From assembly GCA_020831625.1 (NCBI GenBank), contig JAFIGD010000004.1, positions 1-64,000 of the forward strand: 64,000 nt of DNA. The letters run 5' to 3'. This stretch comes from Verrucomicrobiota bacterium. Lineage in GTDB: Bacteria; Verrucomicrobiota; Kiritimatiellia; SS1-B-03-39; UBA6053. A model generated the notes under the pieces. It did no database searches. It was not told the origin of the DNA and saw only the letters and a list, made by a program, of their open reading frames with translations. The position numbers and the translations under genes are program-made. Each line of letters opens with the position of its first letter. Position 1 is the stretch's first letter. This document shows, piece after piece, positions 26,509 to 33,882 of the stretch.

Positions 26509-27400
26509 GTTTGTCCTCGTTTTCATGCACGCAGCGGCGGCCGGCCTCGATGATTTCGTCGGCGTGGTGGAAATCGAGGACTTCGATGTCCCCGACTTCG
26601 GGGGCGATGAGGAGGTCGGGGGGATCGATTTTGAGCCGGACTTTGCCGATCTGGTTTTCGATGATGTGGAGGGTGAAGCCCATGACATCGATCATGTTCG
26701 GCATGTCATCGGACTTGAACCAGTCCATGATTTTGTCGAGGTGCCTGGACTCCTGTTTTTTAAGTTTGGCTTCGATGCTTTGCATCCATTCGTCGAAGGT
26801 GCTTTTATCGCGTTCGCTTTTTTCTTTTTCGGGGGCGACCTGACGGGAAAGGCAGCCGTGGTTGACATCGACAGCCAGGGTCCGGGTTGCGCCCATTTCG
26901 AGGAGCTGGTCGACCGGAATGGGATTGACGAGTCCGCCGTCGACGAGAAACTGACCGCCGGATTTCGCGGGGGTGAAGATGCCGGGGATGGAGATGCTGG
27001 CGCGGATGGCGGGGTGGACAGGGCCTTCGGAGAAGACGACCTCCTCTCCGGTTTTGAGGTTGGCGGCGATGCAGCGGAAGGGTTTGTCGAGGGACTCGAA
27101 AGTGACCTCGGGCATGAGGTCTTCGATGAGGGCATTGATGCGTTTGCCTTCGACGAAACCGCTGTGGGGCATGCCGAAGTCCATGATGCGGAACACAAAA
27201 GTGCGGAGGTCGAGATTGAGGGCGAGTTCGCGCATGTCGTCGAGTTTGCCGCTGCAATACCCTGCGCCGATGAGGCTGCCGATGCTGGTGCCGGAGACGA
27301 CATCGGGTTCGATGCCGAGTTTAGCGAGTTCCTCGAGGACCCCGATGTGGGCGAGGCCGCGGGCTCCGCCGCTGCCGAGGGCGATGCCGAGTTTGCTCAT
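26486..27400 (-). CDS. Patatin-like phospholipase (RssA family)
   Basis: A 304-aa serine hydrolase of the patatin family. It carries the oxyanion loop GSGGARG (residues 9-15), the nucleophile elbow GTSIG with S39, and the aspartate of the catalytic dyad in VDGGLVNP. Members cleave acyl groups from phospholipids; the physiological substrate is not predictable. ATG 27400 is chosen because it overlaps the upstream 68-aa ORF as ATGA and places the oxyanion loop at the usual distance from the N-terminus; a longer in-frame start lies inside that ORF. No signal peptide, so cytoplasmic. It is the last gene of the minus-strand operon that starts with doxX. Confidence 0.88.
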   Translation of the reverse strand: MSKLGIALGSGGARGLAHIGVLEELAKLGIEPDVVSGTSIGSLIGAGYCSGKLDDMRELALNLDLRTFVFRIMDFGMPHSGFVEGKRINALIEDLMPEVTFESLDKPFRCIAANLKTGEEVVFSEGPVHPAIRASISIPGIFTPAKSGGQFLVDGGLVNPIPVDQLLEMGATRTLAVDVNHGCLSRQVAPEKEKSERDKSTFDEWMQSIEAKLKKQESRHLDKIMDWFKSDDMPNMIDVMGFTLHIIENQIGKVRLKIDPPDLLIAPEVGDIEVLDFHHADEIIEAGRRCVHENEDKLKALLNR

Positions 27401-27603
27401 TTGGACTGCAGCCTTCTTTTTTTGCCGCGTTCCAGAAACTCTTCCGCCAGATTGCATAGTTCTTCAGTCGCGAGAATTTTATCCTGGAGGCTCATACGTT
27501 TAAACCAACGTAATTCCTCCAACTGTTGTTGCTCCCATGCCCGTGAAATTTCTTCAGGGGTGATGTTGTCAAAGGGGGTAAACGTTTGCTTAGGAGATAT
27601 CAT
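27397..27603 (-). CDS. Small protein paired with nucleotidyltransferase
   Basis: A 68-aa mainly helical, charged protein (EEISRAWEQQQLEELRWF, then KILATEELCNLAEEFLE, ending in a basic KKRRLQSK tail). No family recognised. It overlaps the upstream nucleotidyltransferase gene by 14 bases and the downstream patatin ATG by four (ATGA), which argues strongly that it is translated. It shares the AT-rich base composition of the nucleotidyltransferase. The pairing of a MNT-fold protein with a tiny partner resembles antitoxin/toxin or HEPN/MNT-like arrangements, but this ORF has no HEPN motif (RxxxxxH), so a toxin role is only speculation. Confidence 0.65.
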   Translation of the reverse strand: MISPKQTFTPFDNITPEEISRAWEQQQLEELRWFKRMSLQDKILATEELCNLAEEFLERGKKRRLQSK

Positions 27604-28093
27604 TTTTCAGTTTCTCCAAATAGTCAATGTCGATGATGTCTTGCGGCCTGCCGGCGCTCCGTTTCATTTCAAGAAGACGGTTTATGTCCAGAAAATAAAC
27701 ATCTGTTCCATCATCCAGTCTGTCAATGGTTTTCTCTTCAAATGCTTTGTCAAAGTCAAAGGGTTCATAAACAAAAACATCCGCCCTTGCTCTGTGATCT
27801 TTTACGGAGAACATATTGAGAACAATCATGTGTTTTTCTTTAATCCAGGATTCTCTCAAGTCTTTTTGAGCGAATTGTTCAGGTGTAATGGGAACATTGG
27901 GACGGAAGCCGCACCGGGCAAGCGCAGCGAAGGCTTTAATTAGATTTTCCGGCTCCAACTGTATGACAAGATCAATATCATTTGTCATACGCCCATATCC
28001 GTGGGCGATTACCGCCATCCCTCCGACGATCAGATAGCGCACGTCACTTTTTTTCAGTTCTCTGGCAATTTCGTAAACAGATTGAGCGTGCAT
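27590..28093 (-). CDS. Nucleotidyltransferase-fold protein
   Basis: A 167-aa protein of the nucleotidyltransferase superfamily: the glycine motif followed by the acidic pair reads YLIVGGMAVIAHGYGRMTND then IDL, and a third acidic position lies in ADVFVYE. The C-terminal MKRSAGRPQDIIDIDYL is typical of AbiEii/DUF6036-like proteins. Such proteins act as antitoxins, tRNA- or protein-modifying enzymes, or orphan transferases, so the substrate is unknown. The gene is visibly more AT-rich than the GC-rich fkp and patatin genes around it, suggesting separate acquisition. It starts two bases after the fkp stop, so it is transcribed with it. Confidence 0.82.
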   Translation of the reverse strand: MHAQSVYEIARELKKSDVRYLIVGGMAVIAHGYGRMTNDIDLVIQLEPENLIKAFAALARCGFRPNVPITPEQFAQKDLRESWIKEKHMIVLNMFSVKDHRARADVFVYEPFDFDKAFEEKTIDRLDDGTDVYFLDINRLLEMKRSAGRPQDIIDIDYLEKLKNDIS

Positions 28094-28095
28094 AT

Positions 28096-30945
28096 TCAGC
28101 TCCGGGTGATTTGAAGTCCGGTCCGGGACAGGGAAACATCGACGAAGCGGGCGCGGGGGTTGGGGGGATTCTCGCGGAGGCGGGTCCGGACGCGGGCGGC
28201 GTCCTCCGGGCTTTTGGCGAGGAGGAGGAGGTAGCCGCCGCCGCCGGCGCCGAGGAGTTTCATGCCGTGCAGGCAGTCGTCAATGGGGGCGAGGATGGCC
28301 TGCACTTCGGGGGGATTGGTGCCGGGGTCGAGGCGCTGGTTGAGTTCCCAGGTGCGGCGGACGTTTTGACCGACGGCGGCGAAGTCGCCTTTTTGGAGGG
28401 CCTCGTACATGTCGTCGGCATGGTGGTCGAGGGCGTCGAGGGTGTGCAGCACCTGTTGCCGGTTGAGGAACATGCCGCGGACAATTTCGCCGAGGAGGTT
28501 TTTGGCGACGCGGGTGATGCCGGTGTAGTAGAGGAGGATGCAGCCGCTGTGGGCGGGGTCGGTGAAGAGGTGGTCGGGCAGCCATCGGATTTCGGGAGTC
28601 TGGAGAAGTCCGGGGCGGGTGCGGAGGAGTTTGAGGCCGCGGGTGATGCCGCCGAACTGGTCCTGCCAGCCGCCGCCGGAGGTGAGCATTTGTTCGAGGG
28701 CGAGGGTGCGGTTGCCGATTTCGGTGAGGTCCCAGCGGAGGCCGCAGAGTTCGGAGAGGGCTCCGAGCACGGTGGCGGCGAGGATGCTGCTGGTGCCGAG
28801 TCCGGAGCCTTTGGGCACGGCGCAGAGCAGGGAGAGTTCGATGCCGCCGCCGAAGTCCCGCAGTTGTTCGGCGAGGGTGCTGTGGGCGGTGACCGCTTGA
28901 AACTCGGGATGGAATCCGGCGAGGGCGAGGGCGGCGCGCGGGATGGAGAAGCCGGAGCCGAGTTCGCTGTAGCGGGCGATGTCGTCGTAGGTTTCGAGGT
29001 GTTCGGTGACACCGAGATCGATGGAGCGGAGGGTGATGCGGGGTTCGTCGCAGGAGCGGGCGAAGACCTGGATGGGGGGCTGGCCGTTGAGTTCGACGGC
29101 GAGGTTGACGACTTGTCCGCCGTGGAGGAAGCAGTGGGGCGGGGTGTCGGTCCAGCCGCCGGCGAGGTCGAGGCGGACGGGGGAGCGGGCCCAGATGACC
29201 TGGTCGGAGAGGGCGGTGTTCCGGGGGGCGGAGGTTTGGCCGCGGTAGGGGGCGATGATGGATTCGCGCAGGGCGGCAAAGGCCTGCGCGGCTTCGGGGG
29301 TGCCGTCTTCGCCGCGGAGGCGTTTGACCTGGGAGTGGAACATGCGGTCGTGGAGGTACGCGAAGAGCTGGGCTTTGGGATCCGGGGGTGTCGGCGGGAG
29401 GGCGCGGAGCACATCGTCGGTCACTTCGCGCGCGGTGTGATCAAGATCCACCTGATAAAAGACGCTGCGGTGGGCGTGGCGGGCGAGCACGGGAAGGGTG
29501 CGGCGGTGGCGGGCCGCGCGTTCGCCGGTGAGGCGGGCGAGGTTGGCTTCGGAGGCGAGTTCCTCGGCGGACCGTTTCGGGGCGGCCTGATAAAGCGCGG
29601 TGTGGGCCGGATCCGGCTCCGGCGCGGCCTGAATCATCCATTGAATGAATTCGCCGGTGAGGTCTTCGGCGGCGAGGACGGGAAAAAGGGGCGTCTGCTG
29701 GATGTCGGCGCCTTGAGGAGACGGGATGCCTCGCTGTGCGAACCAATGTGGAGCGGATTGTCCCATCCAGAGGGTGGTTTCGGACTGAATGTCTCCCCGG
29801 AAGGGATCGTCAAAGCCGTAGGGGCGTATGGCGAGGCGGGTTTCGCCGATGGGGACGATGTCGAGACAGAGGCCGGGGGGGAGGTCGAGACACCAGTCAT
29901 TTTGCGGAATTCCGGTGAGGACGTGTTTTTCCCGGAGGGTCCATCGGGTCCCGATTTCGCTGTTTTCGATCCAGATGTCGCGGCTGTCGGCACTGAGCGG
30001 ATTGCCGGTGTCGGCGTTTTGGACAAAGAGAGAGGGGTGGGGTTTGATGAGGGGGCTGCGGATGCGGCGGGGGTCGTGCACCCGGTTTTGGAGGGCGAGG
30101 GAGGACCGGATGAGGTCGCGTGAGGTGCCGAAGTGGTAGAATTCGCCCCGGGTGAGCGGCAGAACGGCGCAGGAGAGAGTGGAAATTTCCGGGTCGGGCC
30201 GGGTGGGGGTGCGTCCGAGGGCTTCGCCGAGATGGGTGTATAAATCGAATTCATCGGGAATGCCGCGGGCGAATCCGGTTCCGGTCCATCCGCATTTTTT
30301 CATGAGGACCCCGACGGCGCGGGGGCTGAGGAGCCAGATGCCGACGTCGAGGAGGAACAGGTATTCTCCGGCGAGGGACTGGATTTCGGCGGGCGGGGGT
30401 TTTTGGCGCATGAACTCGAAGGCTTCGGGCCGGGCGCGGGGGGTGAAGAAGACGCCGTGGCCGCTGGCGGCTTCGGGGCTGTCCCACAGGCCGACGCAGA
30501 GGACATCGACTTCCGGAATTTCGGGCAGCGGGGCGTCGTTCCAAACGAGCACATCGCCGCTGGCGACGAGGGTGTTGAGGGAGGCGGGGGCGCGTTCGAG
30601 GAGGGTTTGCAGCAGAGGCTTCTGGAGGTCGATCAGGGTTTGATCAAGGCGCTGTCCGGTGCTCCAGCGGAAGACGGGGACGGGGAGGAGGGCCTTGCCG
30701 GAGGCGGCGTAGGCGGGGAGGCGGCGGCTTTGGCCGCCGGCGTGAAGCAGCAACTTGGGATTATGCCGGAGCCAGTCGGAGAACGCGGTGTCCGGGGCCT
30801 CCTGTTTCCAGGCTTCGACGAGGAGATGGGCGGTGCCGCCGCCGGAGCCGAGTTTGCGGCCGACGGGGTCGTGGGTCATGAAGTCCGCCGCCGGAGGGAG
30901 GGGAAGTTTGCAGAGGGCGGGCGGGACCGAGAGATAGGTTTTCAT
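28096..30945 (-). CDS. fkp: Bifunctional L-fucokinase/GDP-fucose pyrophosphorylase
   Basis: A 949-aa fusion enzyme of the fucose salvage route, turning L-fucose into fucose-1-phosphate and then GDP-fucose. The N-terminal half carries the guanylyltransferase signatures KLGSGGGTAHLLVEAW and LLHAGGQSRRLPAYAASGKA. The C-terminal half is a GHMP kinase: PVRLDLAGGWTDTPP, the ATP loop PKGSGLGTSS, and LGAGGGGYLLLL. Length and domain order match Bacteroides Fkp. The start shares one base with the stop of the upstream 209-aa gene. GDP-fucose produced here could feed the exopolysaccharide loci in the same window. Strong G/C bias produces long antisense open frames that are not genes. Confidence 0.93.
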   Translation of the reverse strand: MKTYLSVPPALCKLPLPPAADFMTHDPVGRKLGSGGGTAHLLVEAWKQEAPDTAFSDWLRHNPKLLLHAGGQSRRLPAYAASGKALLPVPVFRWSTGQRLDQTLIDLQKPLLQTLLERAPASLNTLVASGDVLVWNDAPLPEIPEVDVLCVGLWDSPEAASGHGVFFTPRARPEAFEFMRQKPPPAEIQSLAGEYLFLLDVGIWLLSPRAVGVLMKKCGWTGTGFARGIPDEFDLYTHLGEALGRTPTRPDPEISTLSCAVLPLTRGEFYHFGTSRDLIRSSLALQNRVHDPRRIRSPLIKPHPSLFVQNADTGNPLSADSRDIWIENSEIGTRWTLREKHVLTGIPQNDWCLDLPPGLCLDIVPIGETRLAIRPYGFDDPFRGDIQSETTLWMGQSAPHWFAQRGIPSPQGADIQQTPLFPVLAAEDLTGEFIQWMIQAAPEPDPAHTALYQAAPKRSAEELASEANLARLTGERAARHRRTLPVLARHAHRSVFYQVDLDHTAREVTDDVLRALPPTPPDPKAQLFAYLHDRMFHSQVKRLRGEDGTPEAAQAFAALRESIIAPYRGQTSAPRNTALSDQVIWARSPVRLDLAGGWTDTPPHCFLHGGQVVNLAVELNGQPPIQVFARSCDEPRITLRSIDLGVTEHLETYDDIARYSELGSGFSIPRAALALAGFHPEFQAVTAHSTLAEQLRDFGGGIELSLLCAVPKGSGLGTSSILAATVLGALSELCGLRWDLTEIGNRTLALEQMLTSGGGWQDQFGGITRGLKLLRTRPGLLQTPEIRWLPDHLFTDPAHSGCILLYYTGITRVAKNLLGEIVRGMFLNRQQVLHTLDALDHHADDMYEALQKGDFAAVGQNVRRTWELNQRLDPGTNPPEVQAILAPIDDCLHGMKLLGAGGGGYLLLLAKSPEDAARVRTRLRENPPNPRARFVDVSLSRTGLQITRS

Positions 30946-31574
30946 CAGAAGGGATATTCGCCGTCGATGTCCTCGTCCCAGTCATCGCCGAAGTCGATGT
31001 CGGGCTGGGGCAGGGCGGCATCGCGGTCCATCGGGGGTGTTCTTCGGGGGGGGAGAGGATCGTCGGGGTAGGTCTCCATCCAATCCTGGCGGTCTTCTTC
31101 GGAGGCGAAGAAGCTGAGCCAGTCGGCGGTGTCCGCCTCGCTGCCGCTGCCGCACATGTCGATGTGCATGGCGCCGTTGAGGGCGTTGGACATGTCCCAG
31201 GTGAATTCGTTGAGGGTTTCGGTCCAGAGCCGTTCGTACAAGGTCCGGTCGGTGAGGTGGTTGGTGTTGTCGAAGAACACGCGGAGTTCGGCGAGCTTGT
31301 GGATGATTTCCCAGAGCTTGTCGTGCAGTTCGCTGTCGCTGAGGTCGTCGGGGGGAGGAAGACTGACCCCGGCGGCGATAAGCTGATGGGCGTGGGTCAC
31401 GGAGGGCTGGGACTCCATGACGTAGATGTGTTCGAGAAAGGCGAGTTCCTCCTCGGGATCGTCCTCATCGGCGCAGTAATCGAGGATGTCCTCGAGGTCC
31501 TTCATTTTATTCCGCAGATAGGCGATGCGGGCTTTGACGTATTCTTCGCGGGAATTGAAATCGGATTCTTTCAT
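30945..31574 (-). CDS. Conserved hypothetical acidic helical protein
   Basis: A 209-aa soluble protein with no signal peptide. It is largely helical and acidic, with a central ELHDKLWEIIHKLAELRVFF segment followed by NHLTDRTLYERLW, and an unstructured tail rich in Pro and Asp that ends DDWDEDIDGEYPF. I recognise no named family. It sits between doxX and fkp on the same strand, sharing one base with fkp, so it is part of that transcript. Its role could be regulatory or unrelated to fucose; nothing in the sequence decides. Confidence 0.7.
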   Translation of the reverse strand: MKESDFNSREEYVKARIAYLRNKMKDLEDILDYCADEDDPEEELAFLEHIYVMESQPSVTHAHQLIAAGVSLPPPDDLSDSELHDKLWEIIHKLAELRVFFDNTNHLTDRTLYERLWTETLNEFTWDMSNALNGAMHIDMCGSGSEADTADWLSFFASEEDRQDWMETYPDDPLPPRRTPPMDRDAALPQPDIDFGDDWDEDIDGEYPF

Positions 31575-31584
31575 GCCGTGAACA

Positions 31585-32007
31585 TTATTTCAGGAGGCGG
31601 TCGAGCGAGAATTTTCCGGGGCCGGCGACGAAGATGGACACGTATCCGGCGAGGAAAAGCAGGGCCATTTCTTTGGTGCGTCCGCTGCCAAAGAGGGGAT
31701 CGGGGCCGTGAATGATGAAGGCGGCGACAATCATGGTGATAATCAGGGGGATGAGCGCGGCGCGGGTGAGGAGACCGATGCTCACCAGAAAGGCGCAGAC
31801 GACTTCCGCAAACACGGCGAGGCCGAGGCTGACGGCGCTGCCGACGCCGAGGGGATCGGGGAAAGAGTCCATCCGGTCGCCGAAGTTGACGAGTTTGCCC
31901 CATCCGTGCCCGAAGAGCATGAAAAGACCGAATACGAGCCTTTGGATTAACAGGGAAATCGATGCCGGCGTTGAATGGGTGGGATTGGAAAACAGAAATT
32001 TTTTCAT
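31585..32007 (-). CDS. DoxX family membrane protein
   Basis: A 140-aa protein with four hydrophobic helices, of the DoxX/DoxD-like family: an N-terminal LLIQRLVFGLFMLFGHGWGKL, then VSLGLAVFAEVVCAFLVSIGLLTRAALIPLIITMIVAAFIIH, and a final ALLFLAGYVSIFVAGPG. DoxX-like proteins are small quinone-interacting or redox-linked membrane proteins of mostly undefined role. ATG 32007 is preferred, with AAGGA eight bases upstream; GTG 32010 is immediately before it. A good promoter lies 40 bases upstream. First gene of the doxX-209aa-fkp-nucleotidyltransferase-68aa-patatin operon. Confidence 0.88.
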   Translation of the reverse strand: MKKFLFSNPTHSTPASISLLIQRLVFGLFMLFGHGWGKLVNFGDRMDSFPDPLGVGSAVSLGLAVFAEVVCAFLVSIGLLTRAALIPLIITMIVAAFIIHGPDPLFGSGRTKEMALLFLAGYVSIFVAGPGKFSLDRLLK

Positions 32008-32046
32008 CACGGGATCCTTAACGGGGTGAGGTTTCGCTGAGGGTCT

Positions 32047-32074
32047 ATATTAGAGACGATTTGAAGCGCGTCAA
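32047..32074 (-). promoter_or_regulatory. Sigma70-type promoter of the doxX-fkp operon
   Basis: On the minus strand TTGACG (32074-32069) and TAATAT (32052-32047) are separated by 16 bases, both close to consensus. It sits about 40 bases before the doxX ATG, leaving a normal leader with an AAGGA ribosome site. This is probably the main promoter for all six minus-strand genes down to 26486. Confidence 0.65.
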
Positions 32075-32083
32075 GTATTCGGG

Positions 32084-33214
32084 TTATCGGATCAGAATGC
32101 AGGTGGGTTCTTCGGCGAACGGATTGCCGTGAACGGCGTGGGCCCGGGAGCGGGATCCGCCGCAGGCGGCTTTGAATTCGCAGCGGCCGCATTTGCCTTC
32201 CAGCCGTCGGGGATCGCGGAGCGCGGTGAAGAATTCGTGGTGCCGGTAAACCTCGGTGATGGAACGGGTCCGGACGTTTCCGCAGACTTCGGGGAGAAAG
32301 CCGCTGGGGCAGATGTCGCCGGTGTGGTCCACAAAACAGAATCCGTTGCCGGCATTGACCACTTTGGAGGACATGCCGATGGCGGGACGCCCCCCTATGG
32401 CGTGTATTTCGGTGGCATGTCCGCGGTTGGCAAGGGACGGACCGCGGTCCCGCTGCGAGTGTTGAAGGAGATGGCGGCGGTAGTGCTGGGCCTCGGTGAC
32501 TTTGATGACGTAGGGCGCGGTTTTGGACCGTTCGCGGAGCTTTGTGAAGAGCGCTTCGGTTTCTTCGGCGTCGCACCCTTGCAGTTGGGTCCCGCGTCCG
32601 GTGGGCACCAGAAAAAAGACCTCCCAGAACACGATGTCGAGGCCGGCGACGAGGTCGGCGATTTCATCGAACTCTTCGAGGTTGTTGCGGCTGAGGACGG
32701 TGTTGATTTGCAGGGGGATGTCCAGGTCCCGGGCCCAGCGGGCGCCCTGCAGGGTGAGGTCAAAGGAGCCGGGCACCTGGCGGAAGGCGTCGTGGCGTTC
32801 GGCGGTGGCGGCGTCGATGCTGAAGGCGACCTGATCGACCCCGGCGGCTTTGAGGGAGGCGAGGCGTTCGCGGGTGAGGCGCGGCGTGCCGGCGGGAATG
32901 GTGCCCATGCGGAGTCCGAGGGATTTGCCGTGGGCGATGAGATCCTCCAGATCGTCGCGCTGAATTGGATCGCCGCCGGTAAGAACCACGATGGGCGTGC
33001 CCATCTCCTTAATTTCGTCGAGGAGTCTTCTGCCTTCGTCGAGATTGAGTTCGGCGGGGTGGCGCTGATTGATGGCGGAGGCCCGGCAGTGCCGGCAGGC
33101 GAGCGCACAGGCGCGGGTGACCTCCCAGATGACCAGAAGCGGGGCCTGTTGAAAATCAACCTGAAACGGCAGGCGGGCGGGCGCGGTGTGTACGGAAGCC
33201 GGAGCGGAATGCAT
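32084..33214 (-). CDS. Radical SAM/SPASM protein (TIGR04053-like)
   Basis: A 376-aa radical S-adenosylmethionine enzyme. The [4Fe-4S] motif CALACRHC (C36, C40, C43) is followed by the SAM-binding GGDP motif in VVLTGGDPIQRDD. A SPASM-type C-terminus holds extra cysteines (CPSGFLPEVCG, then GKCGRCEFKAACGG and a last PTC near the end) for auxiliary clusters. The whole resembles the TIGR04053 group, related to the heme-pathway enzymes AhbC/AhbD and peptide-maturing SPASM proteins; the substrate is unknown and no precursor peptide is apparent. ATG 33214 is the only reasonable start, since the next Met is past the cluster motif. The promoter's -10 box ends 7 bases before it, implying a leaderless mRNA. 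Confidence 0.87.
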   Translation of the reverse strand: MHSAPASVHTAPARLPFQVDFQQAPLLVIWEVTRACALACRHCRASAINQRHPAELNLDEGRRLLDEIKEMGTPIVVLTGGDPIQRDDLEDLIAHGKSLGLRMGTIPAGTPRLTRERLASLKAAGVDQVAFSIDAATAERHDAFRQVPGSFDLTLQGARWARDLDIPLQINTVLSRNNLEEFDEIADLVAGLDIVFWEVFFLVPTGRGTQLQGCDAEETEALFTKLRERSKTAPYVIKVTEAQHYRRHLLQHSQRDRGPSLANRGHATEIHAIGGRPAIGMSSKVVNAGNGFCFVDHTGDICPSGFLPEVCGNVRTRSITEVYRHHEFFTALRDPRRLEGKCGRCEFKAACGGSRSRAHAVHGNPFAEEPTCILIR

Positions 33215-33220
33215 GGGGGT

Positions 33221-33248
33221 CTTATATCCCGGAGAATCAGACTGTCAA
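33221..33248 (-). promoter_or_regulatory. Near-consensus promoter giving a leaderless radical SAM mRNA
   Basis: Minus-strand TTGACA (33248-33243), 16-base spacer, TATAAG (33226-33221). The ATG of the radical SAM gene is at 33214, exactly where transcription would be expected to begin, so there is no space for a Shine-Dalgarno site. Confidence 0.7.
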
Positions 33249-33338
33249 ATATCCGATTTAAATTTATGCCCTGTGCCGTTTGACCGGATGGCGGAAAAAT
33301 GGCATCGCAATTTCAGAAAGACGCGTTATTTAACAGGG

Positions 33339-33734
33339 ATGATCAGACTTTGGATGGCAATAATTTTTGGAGCGTTTTTGATTTCGGGGTGTGCGACCCG
33401 GCCCCGGGCGACCCCGGATGAGTTGGGCGCGGCGGTGCGGCGGCACACGGATGTTGGATTGAACCATGTGTTCTATATGGGATCGCGGGGCGAAGACCAT
33501 TTTTTGCTGCATCAGCATGCATGGGGGAGTCGTGTGTATCGGATCTCCTCGCACGACGTGGTGATTGATCCGGTTTTTGCTTACACCCGTGACGCCAACG
33601 CATGGCGTTTGTTGACAGAAAGATGGTGGCCGGTCCAGAGCCCGGGTGAACCGCTTGTGTTTCGGGAGCAGACGCCTCTGAGAGGCGGGGATGCCGGCAC
33701 GGTCCGCATGAGCCCGGTGCGGAACGGAGAGTGA
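33339..33734 (+). CDS. Small putative lipoprotein
   Basis: A 131-aa protein with a lipoprotein signal: MIRLWMAIIFGAFLISGC, lipobox cysteine C18. The mature part is about 113 residues with several aromatic and His residues (HVFYMGSRGEDHFLLHQHAWG) and no recognised domain. ATG 33339 gives the correct signal-peptide length; longer in-frame starts add an unrelated upstream segment that runs into the divergent promoter. Weak ribosome site (CAGGG). Divergent from the radical SAM gene and upstream of the protease gene, but neither relationship identifies a function. Confidence 0.65.
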   Translation: MIRLWMAIIFGAFLISGCATRPRATPDELGAAVRRHTDVGLNHVFYMGSRGEDHFLLHQHAWGSRVYRISSHDVVIDPVFAYTRDANAWRLLTERWWPVQSPGEPLVFREQTPLRGGDAGTVRMSPVRNGE

Positions 33735-33882
33735 TGTCCGGTGAAATGTTGGGGTCTGTTTTCCCGCTTGTGGATTTCAAATCCTGTCCGATAGTGGGTT
33801 TTGTGTAATTTTCGTTCGCCTTGAACCGATGATGCCTCTAGGATGTCACAGATACTATTCGCTCACCTCATTTGGACAGATT

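Noticed and set aside
27397-27603. HEPN toxin for the nucleotidyltransferase
   Set aside because: No RxxxxxH motif and only 68 residues; kept as a small protein of unknown function.
27982-30123. 713-codon plus-strand open frame over fkp
   Set aside because: Gly/Glu/Ala-rich translation without any motif, while the minus strand encodes a full Fkp.
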